Shown here: positions 1-10,618 of the stretch, piece after piece
How positions within the stretch are numbered: position 1 is the first letter of the stretch
How the letters are laid out: every line of letters starts with the position of its first letter
Program-made: the position numbers and the translations under genes
The notes under the pieces: generated by a model
The model's database searches: none
What the model was told of the DNA's origin: nothing
The model's input: the letters and a program-made list of their open reading frames with translations, nothing else
Origin: Bettongia penicillata ogilbyi
Lineage: Eukaryota; Chordata; Mammalia; Diprotodontia; Potoroidae
Reading direction: 5' to 3'
NCBI GenBank assembly: GCA_023548195.1
Contig: JAJHZJ010000009.1
Location: 3,488,501-3,552,500 of the forward strand
DNA: 64,000 nucleotides

Positions 1-244
1 TCCCTGCCCAAGCACCACTTAATAGTTATTTTTTGGACCCTCCTGGCTCAGAATGAATGTCAATGGTAACTATTTCTCTTCTGGCCAGCAATCCTAAGGG
101 TCTTGCCCTCCCAGTTTGATGCTTTTAAATTGAAGGGTCCATCCCTTGACTCACTTCTTAAAGAGACCTATTCGCTGAATGAGCATAGTCTCACTCAAAG
201 TGAGAATCTGAAAAGACTTTAGCTTAAAAGAGTTGTGGTCTCAC
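1..244. other. No recognisable feature
   Basis: No coding exon or repeat could be assigned by eye. The last 100 bases may belong to the head of the SINE that follows. Confidence 0.3.
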
Positions 245-432
245 ACGGCATCGGGGGCCAGCCCCAGTCATCCTAACAAATATCTGGCCACTGCACCCAG
301 ATGGCTCTGGAGGACAAAGTGAGGCTGGTGACTTTCCATAGCCCCCCTCACTCAAATCAAAATCAGCTGCAAGTCATGTCATCATCTCCCTGATGTCATG
401 ATCCTCTTTGAAAAACAAAGGTCAAACCATGA
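245..432 (+). mobile_element. Marsupial tRNA-derived SINE, body part
   Basis: The stretch reads through the same blocks as the SINEs at 19266-19596, 57950-58125 and 1615-1740: a 'gccactgcacccagatggct' block, a 'gtgaggctggtgac' block, then 'catgtcatcatctccctgat' and an A-rich end. Four copies in one window establish a repeat family. The family name (WALLSI or MAR4 type) is my inference. Confidence 0.6.
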
Positions 433-434
433 CC

Positions 435-545
435 TTCTTGGGTTTTTGTGAGGGTAAAATGAGATAATATGTATAAGATGCTTTGCAAACCTTAAGATGT
501 TATAGAAATGCTAGCTACTGTTATCATTATTGTTATCATTGCTAT
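435..545 (+). mobile_element. CORE-SINE (MIR/Ther type) 3' part
   Basis: 'gtaaaatgagataatatgta' followed by 'gctttgcaaaccttaa' and a 'gctattgttgtta' tail is the standard 3' half of the CORE-SINE seen more fully at 2208-2430. The short ORF across 508-717 starts inside this SINE and has no other support. Confidence 0.6.
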
Positions 546-1614
546 TGTTGTTATTTTAAAGAAAAACTCACCCATTTCAAAACTAGAGGATCTTTCCCAT
601 TGGCCCAAGCTAAGAGCAGTAGTAGTTTATACTCAGAAGACAAAGGGGCCTTTTAAAAATGTACCAATATCAGGTAAGCAGACTCCAGTTACCTTGGAAC
701 ACATCCTCCACGCGTGAGATAAAGGTGAAAATAGGGGTTGGTAGAATTCCTTCAGAGTCAAAGGCTTCATTTAATTCACTCCTCAGTCCTTCTAGCTCCT
801 TCTCCCCACTGTCACTCTCTCTTTACCTTTCCTAAGGGGCCTAAGCCTAACCTCTGGATGCCACTGCCATACCGCCCTTGGTCCCTGATTCCTGAACTCA
901 TGAGGGAGAATTGCTACTCCCCTCCTTTCTCACCTTCTATGCCACCCCCAATCCCAGTTCCCAAGTGGTCAATGAGTAAACATCTCTAATGACAATCTTT
1001 CCCTCTTATTGCCTTCAGTATCACATGTAGATGAGTGGGAAAAGATCACAGGAGCATAGGGATGGGAGGAAAGAGCAAGAACCCAGCCATCTTTGGAGCA
1101 ACGGAAGAACATGACCAGTTGCCAAATTCCAACACTCTAAATTCTTCTAGAAAGGGAGAAAAGAAAAAACCTTGTTGATTTAAAAGTAAATGAATGACTC
1201 TTTGAGCACACTCCAAATGAATGGTTTTACCTTGGCACAGGTCCTACCTAGGAAGCCACTCCAATCACTGTCTCAAATTGCGTCTCAAATTGATGGAAGA
1301 TCTTCTTTGATGGTCATTCCTCAGCCTTTGCCGCATGTAGGAAACTAGGCAGGTGGCAAAACTATTTCATTTTTAAACCCTTTAAAATGTCATTATTAGA
1401 CATACTCTCAGTCCTGCAGAAACCAAAAGTGCGCTCAGTAATTCAATGCTCTACAGCCCAGGGGAATTGTTACACTTGACTACCTTCTTCCACCTACTTC
1501 AGTCAGTCTGCCAATAACTAGGTGAGCAAAATATATTATATGACTAAGAAGGGGGATGGAAGGGGAAAAGGAGAGGCAAAGCTGGTTGGTGTGGGGGGTG
1601 GTCCTTCACTTTTG
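546..1614. other. No recognisable feature
   Basis: About 1.1 kb with no repeat I can name. Small ORFs at 508-717 and 738-989 lack family resemblance, splice context or a CpG-rich promoter, so they are not called. Confidence 0.4.
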
Positions 1615-1740
1615 GGTGATGTCTTGACTTGCATATGAATTGGATTCAAGTGAGGCAGAGTTGTGCAAAGTCATCAGTCACACTCTTTTCCAGAATCAAT
1701 GGAGTTAGTGAAGTAAAGATAACTAGTGATGGTTCAGAGC
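1615..1740 (-). mobile_element. Marsupial tRNA-derived SINE fragment
   Basis: Antisense copy of the SINE body at 245-432: 'gatgtcttgacttgcat', 'ggattcaagtgaggcagag' and 'caaagtcatcagtcacac' match, in reverse, the blocks of the other copies. It is diverged and its ends are indistinct. Confidence 0.5.
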
Positions 1741-2039
1741 CCAGTCGAAGACCGTGGCATCTTTGATCAACTGTAAGTGCTCAATAGCTCCTGCTTAAGA
1801 CGCAATCATAGCCTTGAAACAAGTTGGTCTCATCGGCCCATTCTACTGGGAGAAGGCTTCGTATGCTTGAGATAGACATTCCCTTAAGTCACAAAGAAGT
1901 CTGAGATCTGTGGGTTGCTCTCAACCTGGTTTAGTCATCTACTGAGATGGTTTCACTAGGATGTGGTCACTGTGTATACTATAGCTTCTTGGAGCTACTA
2001 GTCTTCCCTGAACATCCCATACACCCCAAGAAAAGTTGC
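1741..2039. other. No recognisable feature
   Basis: Unassigned. Part may be a diverged head of the adjacent SINE. Confidence 0.3.
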
Positions 2040-2150
2040 AAGCAAGTATATAAATGTGAGTGTGTGTATGTCCTTGTTTTTCATAGGTATGTGTGTATCT
2101 GTGTGGTGAACAAAGGTTGTATATATGCATGTGTTCATGGATGTATATCT
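2040..2150. repeat. TG-rich simple repeat
   Basis: Interrupted (TG)n and (TA)n runs. The small ORFs on both strands here are by-products of this low-complexity sequence. Confidence 0.7.
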
Positions 2151-2155
2151 TCTAT

Positions 2156-2430
2156 GGACCTCAGTTTCCTCATTTATAAAATAAGGGGGTGAAAGATGAG
2201 CTCTAGGAACAGTTAAGTGGTCTAACAGATTGGCCCTGGAGTCAGGGAGATGCAAGTTCAAATATAGCCTCAGACACTTAGTAATTGTCTACTTCAATTT
2301 CCTCAACTATAAAATAGAGATAATACTGGCATATGCCTCCCGAGATCATTATGAGAATTAAATGAGATAATATTTGTAAAGCACTTAGCACATAGCAGTG
2401 ACTTAGTTAATGTTTATTTCCTCCTTTCAT
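2156..2430 (+). mobile_element. CORE-SINE (MIR/Ther type), plus an older scrap
   Basis: A scrap with 'cctcagtttcctcat' at 2158-2195 is followed by a fuller copy from about 2208. The fuller copy has a tRNA-like head ('ggccctggagtcaggga', 'gttcaaat'), then 'cctcagacacttag', 'tttcctcaactataaaat' and the 3' part 'gagataatatttgtaaagca'. This is the usual order for the family. Confidence 0.75.
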
Positions 2431-2539
2431 TTCTCCAACATGTCTTCCACTATAAATTTATCATCCTCTCAATGTGAAAATAAATCCAAACTGATATTTT
2501 AATAAGTGCTAATTCATTAGTGCGTTACCCTTCCCCAGG

Positions 2540-2554
2540 CAATACATGCTCATT
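2540..2554. repeat. Target-site duplication A, outer copy
   Basis: Reads caatacatgctcatt. Its reverse complement, aatgagcatgtattg, matches 14 of 15 bases at 8634-8648. It abuts the A-rich 3' end of HAL1 copy A, but its partner lies at the 5' end of copy B and not of copy A. Confidence 0.85.
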
Positions 2555-3380
2555 TTTTTTTAATAAAAATTTATTTATTTAACTTTTTACATTCATTTTC
2601 ACAAAATTTTGGGTTCCAAATTTTCTCCCTCTTTATCCCCTCCCCCCAACCAATACACCAAGCATTCTAATTTTCCCTATCATCAATCTGCCCTCTCTTC
2701 TATCATCCCTCCCTTCTCTTGTCCCCATCTTCTCTTTTGTCCTGTAGGGCCAGATGACTTTCTATTCCCCATTAACTGTATTTCTTATTTCCTAGTAGCA
2801 ACAACAATACTCAACAGTTGTTCCTAAAACTTTGAGTTCCAAATTCTCCTCATCCCTCTCTCCCCACCCATTCCCTTTGGGAAGGCAGGCAATTCAATAT
2901 AGACCCTATCTGTGTAGTTTTGCAAATGACTTCCATAATAGTCGTGTTGTGTAAGACTAACTGTATTTCCCTCCATCCTATCCTGCCCCCCATTGTTTCT
3001 ATTCTCTCTTTTGATACTGTCCCTCCCCAAGACTGTTGACTTCAAATTGCTCCCTCCTCCAATTGCCCTCCCTACCATCATCCGCCCCTCTTGCTTATCT
3101 CCTTCTCCCCCACTTTCCTGTATTGTAACATAGGTTTTCATACCAAAGTGAGTGTGCATTTTATTCCTTCCTTGAGCCAAATGTGATGAGGGTAAACTTC
3201 TTTTTTATCTCAGCTCTCCTCTTTTTCCCTCCACTAGAAAGTCTCCTACTTGCCTCTTGAATGAGATATAATTTACCCCATTCCATTTCACCCTCTTTCT
3301 TCCCACTACATTTCTCTCTCACCATTTACCTTAATTTCTTTTAAGATATGGTCCCATCCTATTCAAATCACTCTGTGCTC

Positions 3381-3462
3381 TCTGTCTCTGTGTGTGCATG
3401 CATGTGTGTATGTGTGTGTGCGTGCATGTGTCTATGTGTGTGTGTGTGTATGTGTGTGTGTG
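3381..3462. repeat. (TG)n/(CA)n microsatellite inside HAL1 A
   Basis: Interrupted (TG)n. It sits just downstream of ORF1 in the same relative position as the (CA)n in copies B, C and D, so the element carries it. Confidence 0.85.
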
Positions 3463-3596
3463 GTCCCACCAACTACCCAGATACTGAAAAGTTTTAAGAG
3501 TTACAAATATTGTCTTTCCATGTAGGAATGTAAACAGTTCACTTTTGGTAAGTCCCTTATGACTTCTCTTTGCTGTTTACTTTTTCATGCTTCTCC

Positions 3597-4700
3597 TCAT
3601 TCTTGTGTTTGAAAGTCAAATTTTCTTTTCAGCTCTGGTCTTCTCATCAAGAATGCTTGAAAGTCCTCTGTTTCATTGAAAGAGCATATTTTCCCCTGAA
3701 GTATTATACTCAATTTTGCTGGGTAGGTGATTCTTGGTTTCAGTCCTAGTTCCTTTGACTTCCAGAATATCCTCTTCCATGCCCTTCGATCCCTTAATGT
3801 AGAAGCTGCTAGATCTTGTGTTATCCTGATTGTATTTCCACAATACTGGGATTGTTTCTTTCTAGCTGCTTGCAAGATTTTCTCCTTGACCTGGGAATTC
3901 TGGAATTTGGCCACAATGTTCCTAGGAGTTTCTCTTTTTGGATCTCTTTCAGGCAGTGATCAATGGATTCTTTCAATACTTATTTTGCCCTCTGGTTCTA
4001 GAATATCAGGGCAGTTGTCCTCGATAATTTCATGGAAGATGATGTCTAGGCTCTTTTTTTGATCATGACTTTCAAGTAGTCCCATAATTTTTAAATTGTC
4101 TCTCCCAAATCTATTTTCCAGGTCTGTTGTTTTTTCCCATGAGATATTTCACATTCTCTTCCATTTTTCCTTTCTTTTGGTTTTGTTTTGTGATTTCTTG
4201 GTTTCTCAGAAAGTCATTAGACTCCATCTGTTCCATTCTAATTTTGAGAGAACTATTATATTCAGTGAGTTTTTTGAACCTCTTTTTCCATTTGGCTAAT
4301 TCTGCTTTTGAAAGCATTCTTCTCCTCATTGGCTTTTTGAACCTCTTTTGCCAATTGAGTGAGCCTATTTTTCAAGGTGTTATTTCCTTCAGCATTTTTT
4401 TGGGGTCTCCTTTAGCAAGGTATTGACCCATTTTTCATACTTTTCTTGCATCTCTCTCATTTTTCTTCTCAGTTTTTCCTCCACCTGTGTAACTTGACTT
4501 TCAAAATCCTTTTTGAGCTCTTCCAAGGCCAGAGCCCACTGGACATCCACCTGGAATGTCTGGGATACAGAGGCCCCGACCTCCATATCTTTTCCTGATG
4601 GTAAGAATAGTTCCTCGTCATCAGAATTGAAAGGCAGGAACATCTGTACCCCATCAAAGTAACTTTCTATAGTCTTCTTTTTCTTCCCTTTTCTGGGCAT
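3597..4700 (-). pseudogene. Disrupted L1-type ORF1 of HAL1 A
   Basis: It begins MPRKGKKKKTIESYF and ends with the FQTQE C-terminus, matching the intact ORF1 at 46156-47256 end to end. L1 ORF1 proteins are trimeric coiled-coil RNA-binding chaperones. Lesions seen: one extra C near codon 98 (reading ...KETPKKC then stop), a CGA-to-TGA stop near codon 246, and two single-base gains in A-runs. The extra C and the TGA are shared with copy B (9384-10484) but absent from C and D. The A-run gains are private to A. Confidence 0.9.
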
Positions 4701-4839
4701 TTTCCCAGCCAGTTACTTGACTTCTGAGATTCCTGTCCACCACTGCCTAGATCTGCCCAGCTAGTGCTCAGGGTCTGAGATTCAAATGGGCTTTCAGTGG
4801 CAGGCGTGGCTGCTATTCAATGTGAGCCTAAGTTCTGGT

Positions 4840-4983
4840 GCTCAGGTGGGGGCAGGGCCACCTCCCAAGCTCAGTTCCCTCAGGAGGTTTATGGAGAGAC
4901 CTTCAGTAATGGGGCGGGTGGGGGCAGGGCCGTCTCCCAAGCTCAGTTCCCTCAGGGGGTTTATTCAGAGACTTTCGGTAATG
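4840..4983 (-). repeat. Two tandem ~72-bp 5' UTR monomers (HAL1 A)
   Basis: Reading on the minus strand from 4983, two successive units each start with 'cattac', contain 'ctgagggaactgagc' and end with 'gccctgcccccacc'. The spacing is 72 bp. Copies B and D also have two units; copy C has one. Confidence 0.8.
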
Positions 4984-5378
4984 GCCCTGAACTTCTGCCT
5001 GCTGGTCTGGGAGTCCCGGGGGGCCGCCTCTGCTGCTCCCTCTGCCGCTTCCTCCCAAGGGGGCCTGAGTCATGGAGACACCCCGCTCTCCTCTCGGCCA
5101 GCCCAGAAGTCTCTCTCACTGACCTGCGAAGGTTCTGTCCCTGAAGCCTGCTCGGATCCTCTCCTCTGGGGCCGTGGCCAGGGCAGCTCAGGGGTGGATT
5201 CCGCTTTCCAGGGCATGACAGACCCTGGGAATGGCTCTCCAGGACTCTCTGGAATGGAAATCTTTTCCACTGTGTTTCTGCATGCCTTGCAGTGATCCTG
5301 AATTTGTGGAAAGTTCTTCTTGCAGGAAATATATGGGCTGTGGGTTCAGAGCTAGCATACTTGAGTCTTTCTACTCCA

Positions 5379-5386
5379 CCATCTTG
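5379..5386 (-). promoter_or_regulatory. YY1-like site at HAL1 A 5' end
   Basis: On the minus strand, GCCAAGATGG lies a few bases from the element's 5' end. It is also present in B, C and D (CAAGATGG core). In human L1, YY1 binding to a near-identical motif directs the start site; a similar role here is inferred. Confidence 0.55.
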
Positions 5387-5392
5387 GCTTCC

Positions 5393-5405
5393 CATCCAAA
5401 TTCTT
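5393..5405. repeat. Target-site duplication B, inner copy
   Basis: Reads catccaaattctt. Its reverse complement, aagaatttggatg, is identical over 13 bases to 11531-11543, the 3' flank of HAL1 B. Here it abuts the 5' end of the other element, copy A. Confidence 0.9.
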
Positions 5406-6822
5406 AGAGGAGAAGTTAAGGGAGTTACAGGAAGAAATAAACAGCAAAACTCTACTAGTGTGGGATCTCGACCCCCCTGTCTAAACTTGATAAACTAACC
5501 TCAAAATAAGCAAGAAAGAAGTTAAGGAGGTGACTAGAACTCTAAGTAAGGTAGATATGATAGATTTCTGGAGAAAACTGAATGGGGATAGAAAGGAATA
5601 CACCTTTTGCTCAGCAGTACTTGGCACATATACAAAAACTGACCATGTGCTAGGCCATAAAAACCTTACAATCCAGTGCAGAAAGGCTGAGATAGTCAAT
5701 GCATCTTTCTCAGATCATAATGCAATAAAACTTACATGTAATCGAAGGCCATGAAAACATAAACCAAAACCTAATTGGAAACTAAACAATCTAATCCTGA
5801 AGAATGAGTGGGTTAAACAACAAATTATAGAAAAAATCAACAACTTCATTCAAGAGAATGACAATAATGAGACAACCTGCCAAATTTTATGGGATGCTGA
5901 AAAAGCAGTTCTTAGGGGAAGTTTTATATCTTTGAGTGCCTACATGAATAAAATAGAGAAAGAGGAGATCAATAAATTGGGCATGCAACTGAAAAAACTC
6001 GAAAAAGAGCAAATTGAAAATCTCTAAGTAAATACCAAATTAGAAATACTGAAAATCAAAGGAGAGTTTAGTAAAATTGAAATTAAGAAAAATATTGAAC
6101 TAATAAATAAAAGCAGGAGTCAGTTTTATGGAAAAACCAATAAAATTGATAAACATTTGGTCAATTTAATTAAAAAAAAGAAAGAAGAAAACCAAATTAC
6201 CAATATAAAAAATGAAAAGGGCAAACTCACCTCCAATGAGAAGGAAATTAAAACAATAATTAGAAATTACTTTGACCAACTGTATGCCCATAAATTCGAT
6301 AATCTAAATGAGATGGACTATTATTTTAAAAGATACAAATTGCCCAGACTAACAGAAAAGGAAGTTGAATACTTAAATAACCCCACCTCAGAAAAATAAA
6401 TTAAGCAAACCATCAATGAACTTCCTAGAAAAAAATCTCTAGTGCCAGATGGATTCACAAGTGAATTCTATCAAACATTTAAAGAACAGCTAATTCCAAT
6501 ACTATATAGACTATTTGGGAAAATTGGGGAAGAAGGAATCCTCCCAAATTCTTTTTATGATACAAATATGATTTTGATTTCAAAACCAGAAAGAGCCAAA
6601 ACAGAGAAAGAAAATTGTAGACCAATTTTTCTAATGAATATAGATGCAAAAACTTTAAATACGATTTTAGCAAAAAGAATACAGCAACTAATCATGAGAA
6701 TAATACATTATGATCAAGTAGGATTTATGCCAGGAATGCAGGGATAATTCAATATTAGGAAAATGATTAGCATATCAATAACAAAACTAACAGAAATCAC
6801 ATGATTATCTCAATAGATTATA
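5406..6822 (+). pseudogene. L1 ORF2 fragment: endonuclease C-terminal part to start of RT
   Basis: Reading from 5393 gives A-S-K-F-L-E-E-K, continuing the EN fragment that ends near 11531 on the other strand. Further on come the EN-type KTDHVLGHK and FSDHNAIKL motifs (5530-5754), the linker, and the RT start ([26 protein letters not shown]) around 6540-6745. Several stops and frameshifts break it. It stops abruptly near 6820, just after 'atgattatctcaatagat', where an L2 tail begins. No L1 3' UTR or poly-A follows. Confidence 0.85.
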
Positions 6823-6945
6823 CATTGTCTCCCCCATTACCTTGTAAACTCTTCGAGGGCATGAACTGTCTTTTTCCTTTTTATGTATCCCCACTGTTTA
6901 GTTTCTGGCATATAGTAGGTGCTCAATAAATGTGTGTGTGTGCAT
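6822..6945 (+). mobile_element. L2 LINE 3' end
   Basis: 'gtctcccccattaccttgta', 'actcttcgagggcatgaact', 'gtgctcaataaatg' is the canonical L2 3' tail. It runs into the TG repeat that follows. Confidence 0.75.
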
Positions 6946-7370
6946 GATGGTATATACATCCACATGGATGCACGTACACATATATACATTTGCCCATATA
7001 TTTGTATAAACATTTGTATATATATATAAACATTTATATATGTATGTATACATAAATATATGTTTATATGTAAGTGTGCATATATGTGTACATGTATATG
7101 TATATATCTATATCTATAGATCTCGAGAGAGAGAGAGAGAGAAAGAGAGAGATGGGTATGTCTATCTGTCTATCAATCTATCTATCTGATCACTTATTAT
7201 GTTCCAGGCACATGTAACTCAATTGTAAGCAGTAGGGTTACAGATATAAGCAAATAAAAAAGTCTCTGCCCTCAAGGAGTTTATATTCTAATGGAGAAAG
7301 GCAATATATATATGTGTATATATATATGTATATATCTATATCTATATATGACATTGAGGCAGGAGATGAG
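6930..7370. repeat. Compound microsatellite region
   Basis: (TG)n, (TA)n/(TATG)n, (GA)n at about 7125-7150, (TCTA)n at about 7160-7190 and (TATA)n at about 7300-7350, interrupted by an antisense L2 scrap at about 7190-7310 ('gttccaggcacatgta', 'ctgccctcaaggagtttata'). Confidence 0.75.
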
Positions 7371-7399
7371 AAACACTTGGAATCTGGAACAAGATGAGG

Positions 7400-7428
7400 C
7401 AAAATAAATCATCATCATCATCATCATC
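7400..7428. repeat. (ATC)n microsatellite
   Basis: About seven uninterrupted ATC units. Confidence 0.9.
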
Positions 7429-7670
7429 ACTAACATTTATATAGCACCCACTATGTGCAAGACTGTGCCAAATGCTTTACAAATATCTCCTTTGATTCTC
7501 ACAACGACTTTGAGAGATAGGTGCTATTATTATCCTCATTATACTGATGAGGAAACTGAGGCAAATAGAGATTAAATGACTTGTCCAGGATTACATAAAC
7601 TAGGACAGTGTCTTGGCTTGAATTTCAGACCTAGCACTTCATTCACTGAACTACCTGTAGGCACCAATGA
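7425..7670 (-). mobile_element. CORE-SINE (MIR/Ther type), full-length
   Basis: Antisense: 'tttatatagcacccactatg', 'tgctttacaaatatctc', 'gatgaggaaactgaggcaaa', 'gacttgtccaggattacata', ending near the tRNA-like head 'cactgaactacctg'. Confidence 0.8.
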
Positions 7671-7839
7671 CTAGTATCTTTCCCAAAATGGTGGTCCCAA
7701 AGAGGCAAATCTGAACAATATAAGGAAAAACTTCTTGAAAATTAGAGCTATCCAAAGAGTATGCTCTGGAAGATTATAGATTTTCCTTCACAGGGTGGAT
7801 TGGATGACCACTTGTCAGGTCCTTTCCCACACTCAGATT

Positions 7840-7935
7840 TTGTAAGTGACTTGTCTATGGTCACACAGTAAGTTTCAGAGTCAGGACTCAAGTCCAGATA
7901 TCTCCAGACAACAAGTTGAATACCTTCTCCACAAC
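7840..7935 (-). mobile_element. CORE-SINE fragment
   Basis: 'gacttgtctatggtcacaca' and 'gactcaagtccagatatctc' are the antisense mid-part of a CORE-SINE. Confidence 0.5.
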
Positions 7936-7959
7936 ATTACATTGTCTCTCAATTCAGTT

Positions 7960-8420
7960 CAGTTCAACAAGTGTTTAATACCTACTATGTGCCAGACATT
8001 GTCATAGGCTCTGAAGATTCCAAAATGAAAATGAAATCTCTACTTTAACTATATTTTACTATATAGAAACATGTTCAAAGAGAAGGAAATGTAAAATAGG
8101 CATTACAAAATTATAAAGTAACATGGAAAGAGAAGAACTCTAATAAATACTGGGATCAAGAGAGGTCCCTTGAAGTATGTGATGCTTAAGTCAAACCTCA
8201 GAGAGATTTAATCATTCCAGGAGGCAGAGGCAAGGAGTGAGAAGTGCAGATGGAATGATGTGAAAGGGGAAGAGTAACTAGTCCAGTTTGTCTGGAACTA
8301 GTTATATAGGGAGAAATAATGTGAAATCAGTCTAGAAAGACAGGATTGGAGCCGAATTGTTGTTACAGAAAGAGAGAAGAGTGAATTTCTGGGTTAATGG
8401 CTTCATCCAGAGAAGTGATC
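7960..8420 (-). mobile_element. L2 LINE 3' part, diverged
   Basis: Antisense L2 order: 'agtgtttaatacctactatg', 'gccagacattgtcatagg', then 'cttgaagtatgtgatgct', 'ccaggaggcagaggcaagga' and 'gaactagttatatagggag', as in the copy at 58125-59190 but much decayed. Confidence 0.55.
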
Positions 8421-8633
8421 TTATCAGTATTGACCTTGTTTCATAAATTGACAACTGTAATTATGTGCAACCCCTCCCACCCCCTTGGGTATCCATATTA
8501 ACTACTGGTCTTATATCCAAATGCTGTGACTGAAGGTAGTGCTGAAATGTCCACCTGTCCAAAAATATGTCCTTCACTACTCTGCTCCACTAGGGTGATT
8601 GAAATGTCCACCTTTAGAGTTACTCTTTATCAA

Positions 8634-8648
8634 AATGAACATGTATTG
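8634..8648. repeat. Target-site duplication A, inner copy
   Basis: Reads aatgaacatgtattg and abuts the 5' end of HAL1 B. It matches, in inverse orientation with one transition, 2540-2554 beside HAL1 A. The preceding CAAAATG gives a canonical L1 endonuclease nick site (TTTT/G on the other strand). Confidence 0.85.
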
Positions 8649-8657
8649 GGGTGGAGC

Positions 8658-8665
8658 CAAGATGG
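8658..8665 (+). promoter_or_regulatory. YY1-like site at HAL1 B 5' end
   Basis: CAAGATGG within GGAGCCAAGATGGTGG, the same position as in the other copies. Function inferred from human L1. Confidence 0.55.
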
Positions 8666-9003
8666 TGGGGTAGAAAGACTCACATATGCTAGGTCCGAAC
8701 CCACAGCCCATATATTTCCTGCAAGAAGAACTCCCCACAAATTCTGGAGCACTGCATGGCGCGCAGAAACACAGTGTAAAAGATTTCCGTTCCAGAGAGC
8801 CCTGGAGAGCTGACCCCAGGGGTCCGTCATGCTCCAGACAGTGGAGTCCACCCCTGAGCTGCCCTGGCTGCGCAGCCCCAGAGGAGCAGCTCTGAGCAAG
8901 CCACGAAGGTCCCTCCACTCACAGGCACTACAGGTCAGTGAGAGAGACGTCTGGGCTGGCAAGAGGGGAGTGGGGTGTCTCCGTGACTCGGGCTCCATCG
9001 GGA

Positions 9004-9074
9004 GGCAGTGGCAGAGGGAGCGGCAGAGGCAGCGGCAGCGGCAGAGGCAGCAGCAGAGGCAGTGGTGGCGGCCC
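9004..9074 (+). repeat. GC-rich trinucleotide-like expansion in HAL1 B 5' UTR
   Basis: A run of GGCAGC, GGCAGA and GGCAGT units about 70 bp long. The same place in A is a short remnant, and D and C have different sequence. The ORFs that traverse it on both strands give Ser/Gly/Arg-rich or Leu/Pro-rich peptides and are artefacts. Confidence 0.8.
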
Positions 9075-9100
9075 GGGACTCCGGGAGCAAGCAGGAGCTC

Positions 9101-9243
9101 CATTACCGAAAGTCTCTGAATAAACCCCCTGAGGGAACTGAGCCTGAGAGGTGGCCCTGTCCCCACCCGCCCCATTACTGAAGGTCTCTGCATAAAGCCC
9201 CTGAGAGAACTGAGCCTGGGAGGCGGCCCTGCCCCCACCTGAG
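9101..9243 (+). repeat. Two tandem ~72-bp 5' UTR monomers (HAL1 B)
   Basis: Units start at 9101 and 9173 with 'cattac'. Both contain the 'aactgagcctg' block and end in 'ccctg(c/t)ccccacc'. Confidence 0.8.
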
Positions 9244-9383
9244 CACCAGAACTTAAGTTCACATTGAATAGCAGCCACGCCTGCCACTGAAAGCCCATTT
9301 GAATCTCAGACCCCGAGCACTAGCTGGGCAGATCTAGGCAGTGGTGGACAGGAATCTCAGAAGTCAAGTAACTGGCTGGGAAA

Positions 9384-10484
9384 ATGCCCAGAAAAGGAAA
9401 GAAAAAGAAGACTATAGAAAGCTACTTTGATGGGGTACAGAAGTTCCTGCCTTTCAATTCTGATGACGAGGAACTATTCTTACCATCAGGAAAAGATATG
9501 GAGGTCGGGGCCTCTGTATCCCAGACATTCCAGGTGGATGTCCAGTGGGCTCTGGCCTTGGAAGAGCTCAAAAAGGATTTTGAAAGTCAAGTTACACAGG
9601 TGGAGGAAAAACTGAGAAGAAAAATGAGAGAGATGCAAGAAAAGTATGAAAAATGGGTCAATACCTTGCTAAAGGAGACCCCAAAAAAATGCTGAAGGAA
9701 ATAACACCTTGAAAAATAGGCTCACTCAATTGGCAAAAGAGGTTCAAAAAGCCAATGAGGAGAAGAATGCTTTCAAAAGCAGAATTAGCCAAATGGAAAA
9801 AGAGGTTCAAAAACTCACTGAATATAATAGTTCTCTCAAAATTAGAATGGAACAGATGGAGTCTAATGACTTTCTGAGAAACCAAGAAATCACAAAACAA
9901 AACCAAAAGAAAGGAAAAATGGAAGAGAATGTGAAATATCTCATGGGAAAAACAACAGACCTGGAAAATAGATTTGGGAGAGACAATTTAAAAATTATGG
10001 GACTACTTGAAAGTCATGATCAAAAAAAGAGCCTAGACATCATCTTCCATGAAATTATCGAGGACAACTGCCCTGATATTCTAGAACCAGAGGGCAAAAT
10101 AAGTATTGAAAGAATCCATTGATCACTGCCTGAAAGAGATCCAAAAAGAGAAACTCCTAGGAACATTGTGGCCAAATTCCAGAATTCCCAGGTCAAGGAG
10201 AAAATCTTGCAAGCAGCTAGAAAGAAACAATTCCAGGATTGTGGAAATACAATCAGGATAACACAAGATCTAGCAGCTTCAACATTAAGGGATCGAAGGG
10301 CATGGAAGAGGATATTCTGGAAGTCAAAGGAACTAGGACTGAAACCAAGAATCACCTACCCAGCAAAATTGAGTATAATACTTCAGGGGAAAATATGCTC
10401 TTTCAATGAAACAGAGGACTTTCAAGATTCTTGATGAGAAGATCAGGGCTGAAAAGAAAATTTGACTTTCAAACACAAGAATGA
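9384..10484 (+). pseudogene. Disrupted L1-type ORF1 of HAL1 B
   Basis: Starts MPRKGKKKKTIESYF at 9384; the ancestral stop is at 10482-10484 after FQTQE. Lesions: an extra C in GAGACCCC (frameshift after KETPKKC, stop at 9693-9695); CGA-to-TGA at about 10120; and a private one-base loss at about 10424 (the ORF ends ...FQDS). The first two are shared with copy A. So are unusual residues such as TEYNSS, KKGKMEE and ENRFGRD, where C and D have TE(G/E)NSS, KNEKMEE and N-S-S-R-R or N-R-S-R-R. Confidence 0.9.
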
Positions 10485-10618
10485 GGAGAAGCATGAAAAA
10501 GTAAACAGCAAAGAGAAGTCATAAGGGACTTACCAAAGGTGAACTGTTTACATTCCTACATGGAAAGAAAATAGTTGTAACTCTTAAAACTTTTCAGTAT
10601 CTGGGTAGTTGGTGGGAC

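Larger units (their letters stand above)
2555..5392 (-). mobile_element. HAL1-type (ORF1-only) LINE copy A
   Basis: About 2.84 kb, apparently complete from its 5' end (YY1-like motif at 5379-5386) to its A-rich 3' end at 2555. In order: GC-rich 5' UTR with two tandem monomers, a disrupted ORF1, a (CA)n microsatellite, a purine/G-rich 3' UTR and an AATAAA-type tail. There is no ORF2, which is the definition of a half-L1; the family assignment comes from this structure. The flanking duplications do not match each other. The outer one pairs with B's inner flank and the inner one with B's outer flank. Confidence 0.85.
5406..8633. other. Inverted segment between HAL1 A and B
   Basis: This 3.2-kb segment appears flipped relative to its flanks. 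The swapped TSDs at its two ends and the L1 ORF2 half it carries (now on the plus strand, while the other half is on the minus strand beyond B) both say so. Turning it round restores normal TSDs for A and for B and rejoins the ORF2. Confidence 0.85.

Noticed and set aside
4786..5395. Several 100-170-codon ORFs on both strands
   Set aside because: They cover the HAL1 A 5' UTR, which is GC-rich and stop-poor; none matches the ORF1 frame.
8630..9298. 222-codon minus-strand ORF and its plus-strand partners
   Set aside because: Antisense and frame shadows of the GC-rich HAL1 B 5' UTR; the Leu/Pro and Ser/Gly/Arg runs come from the trinucleotide-like expansion.
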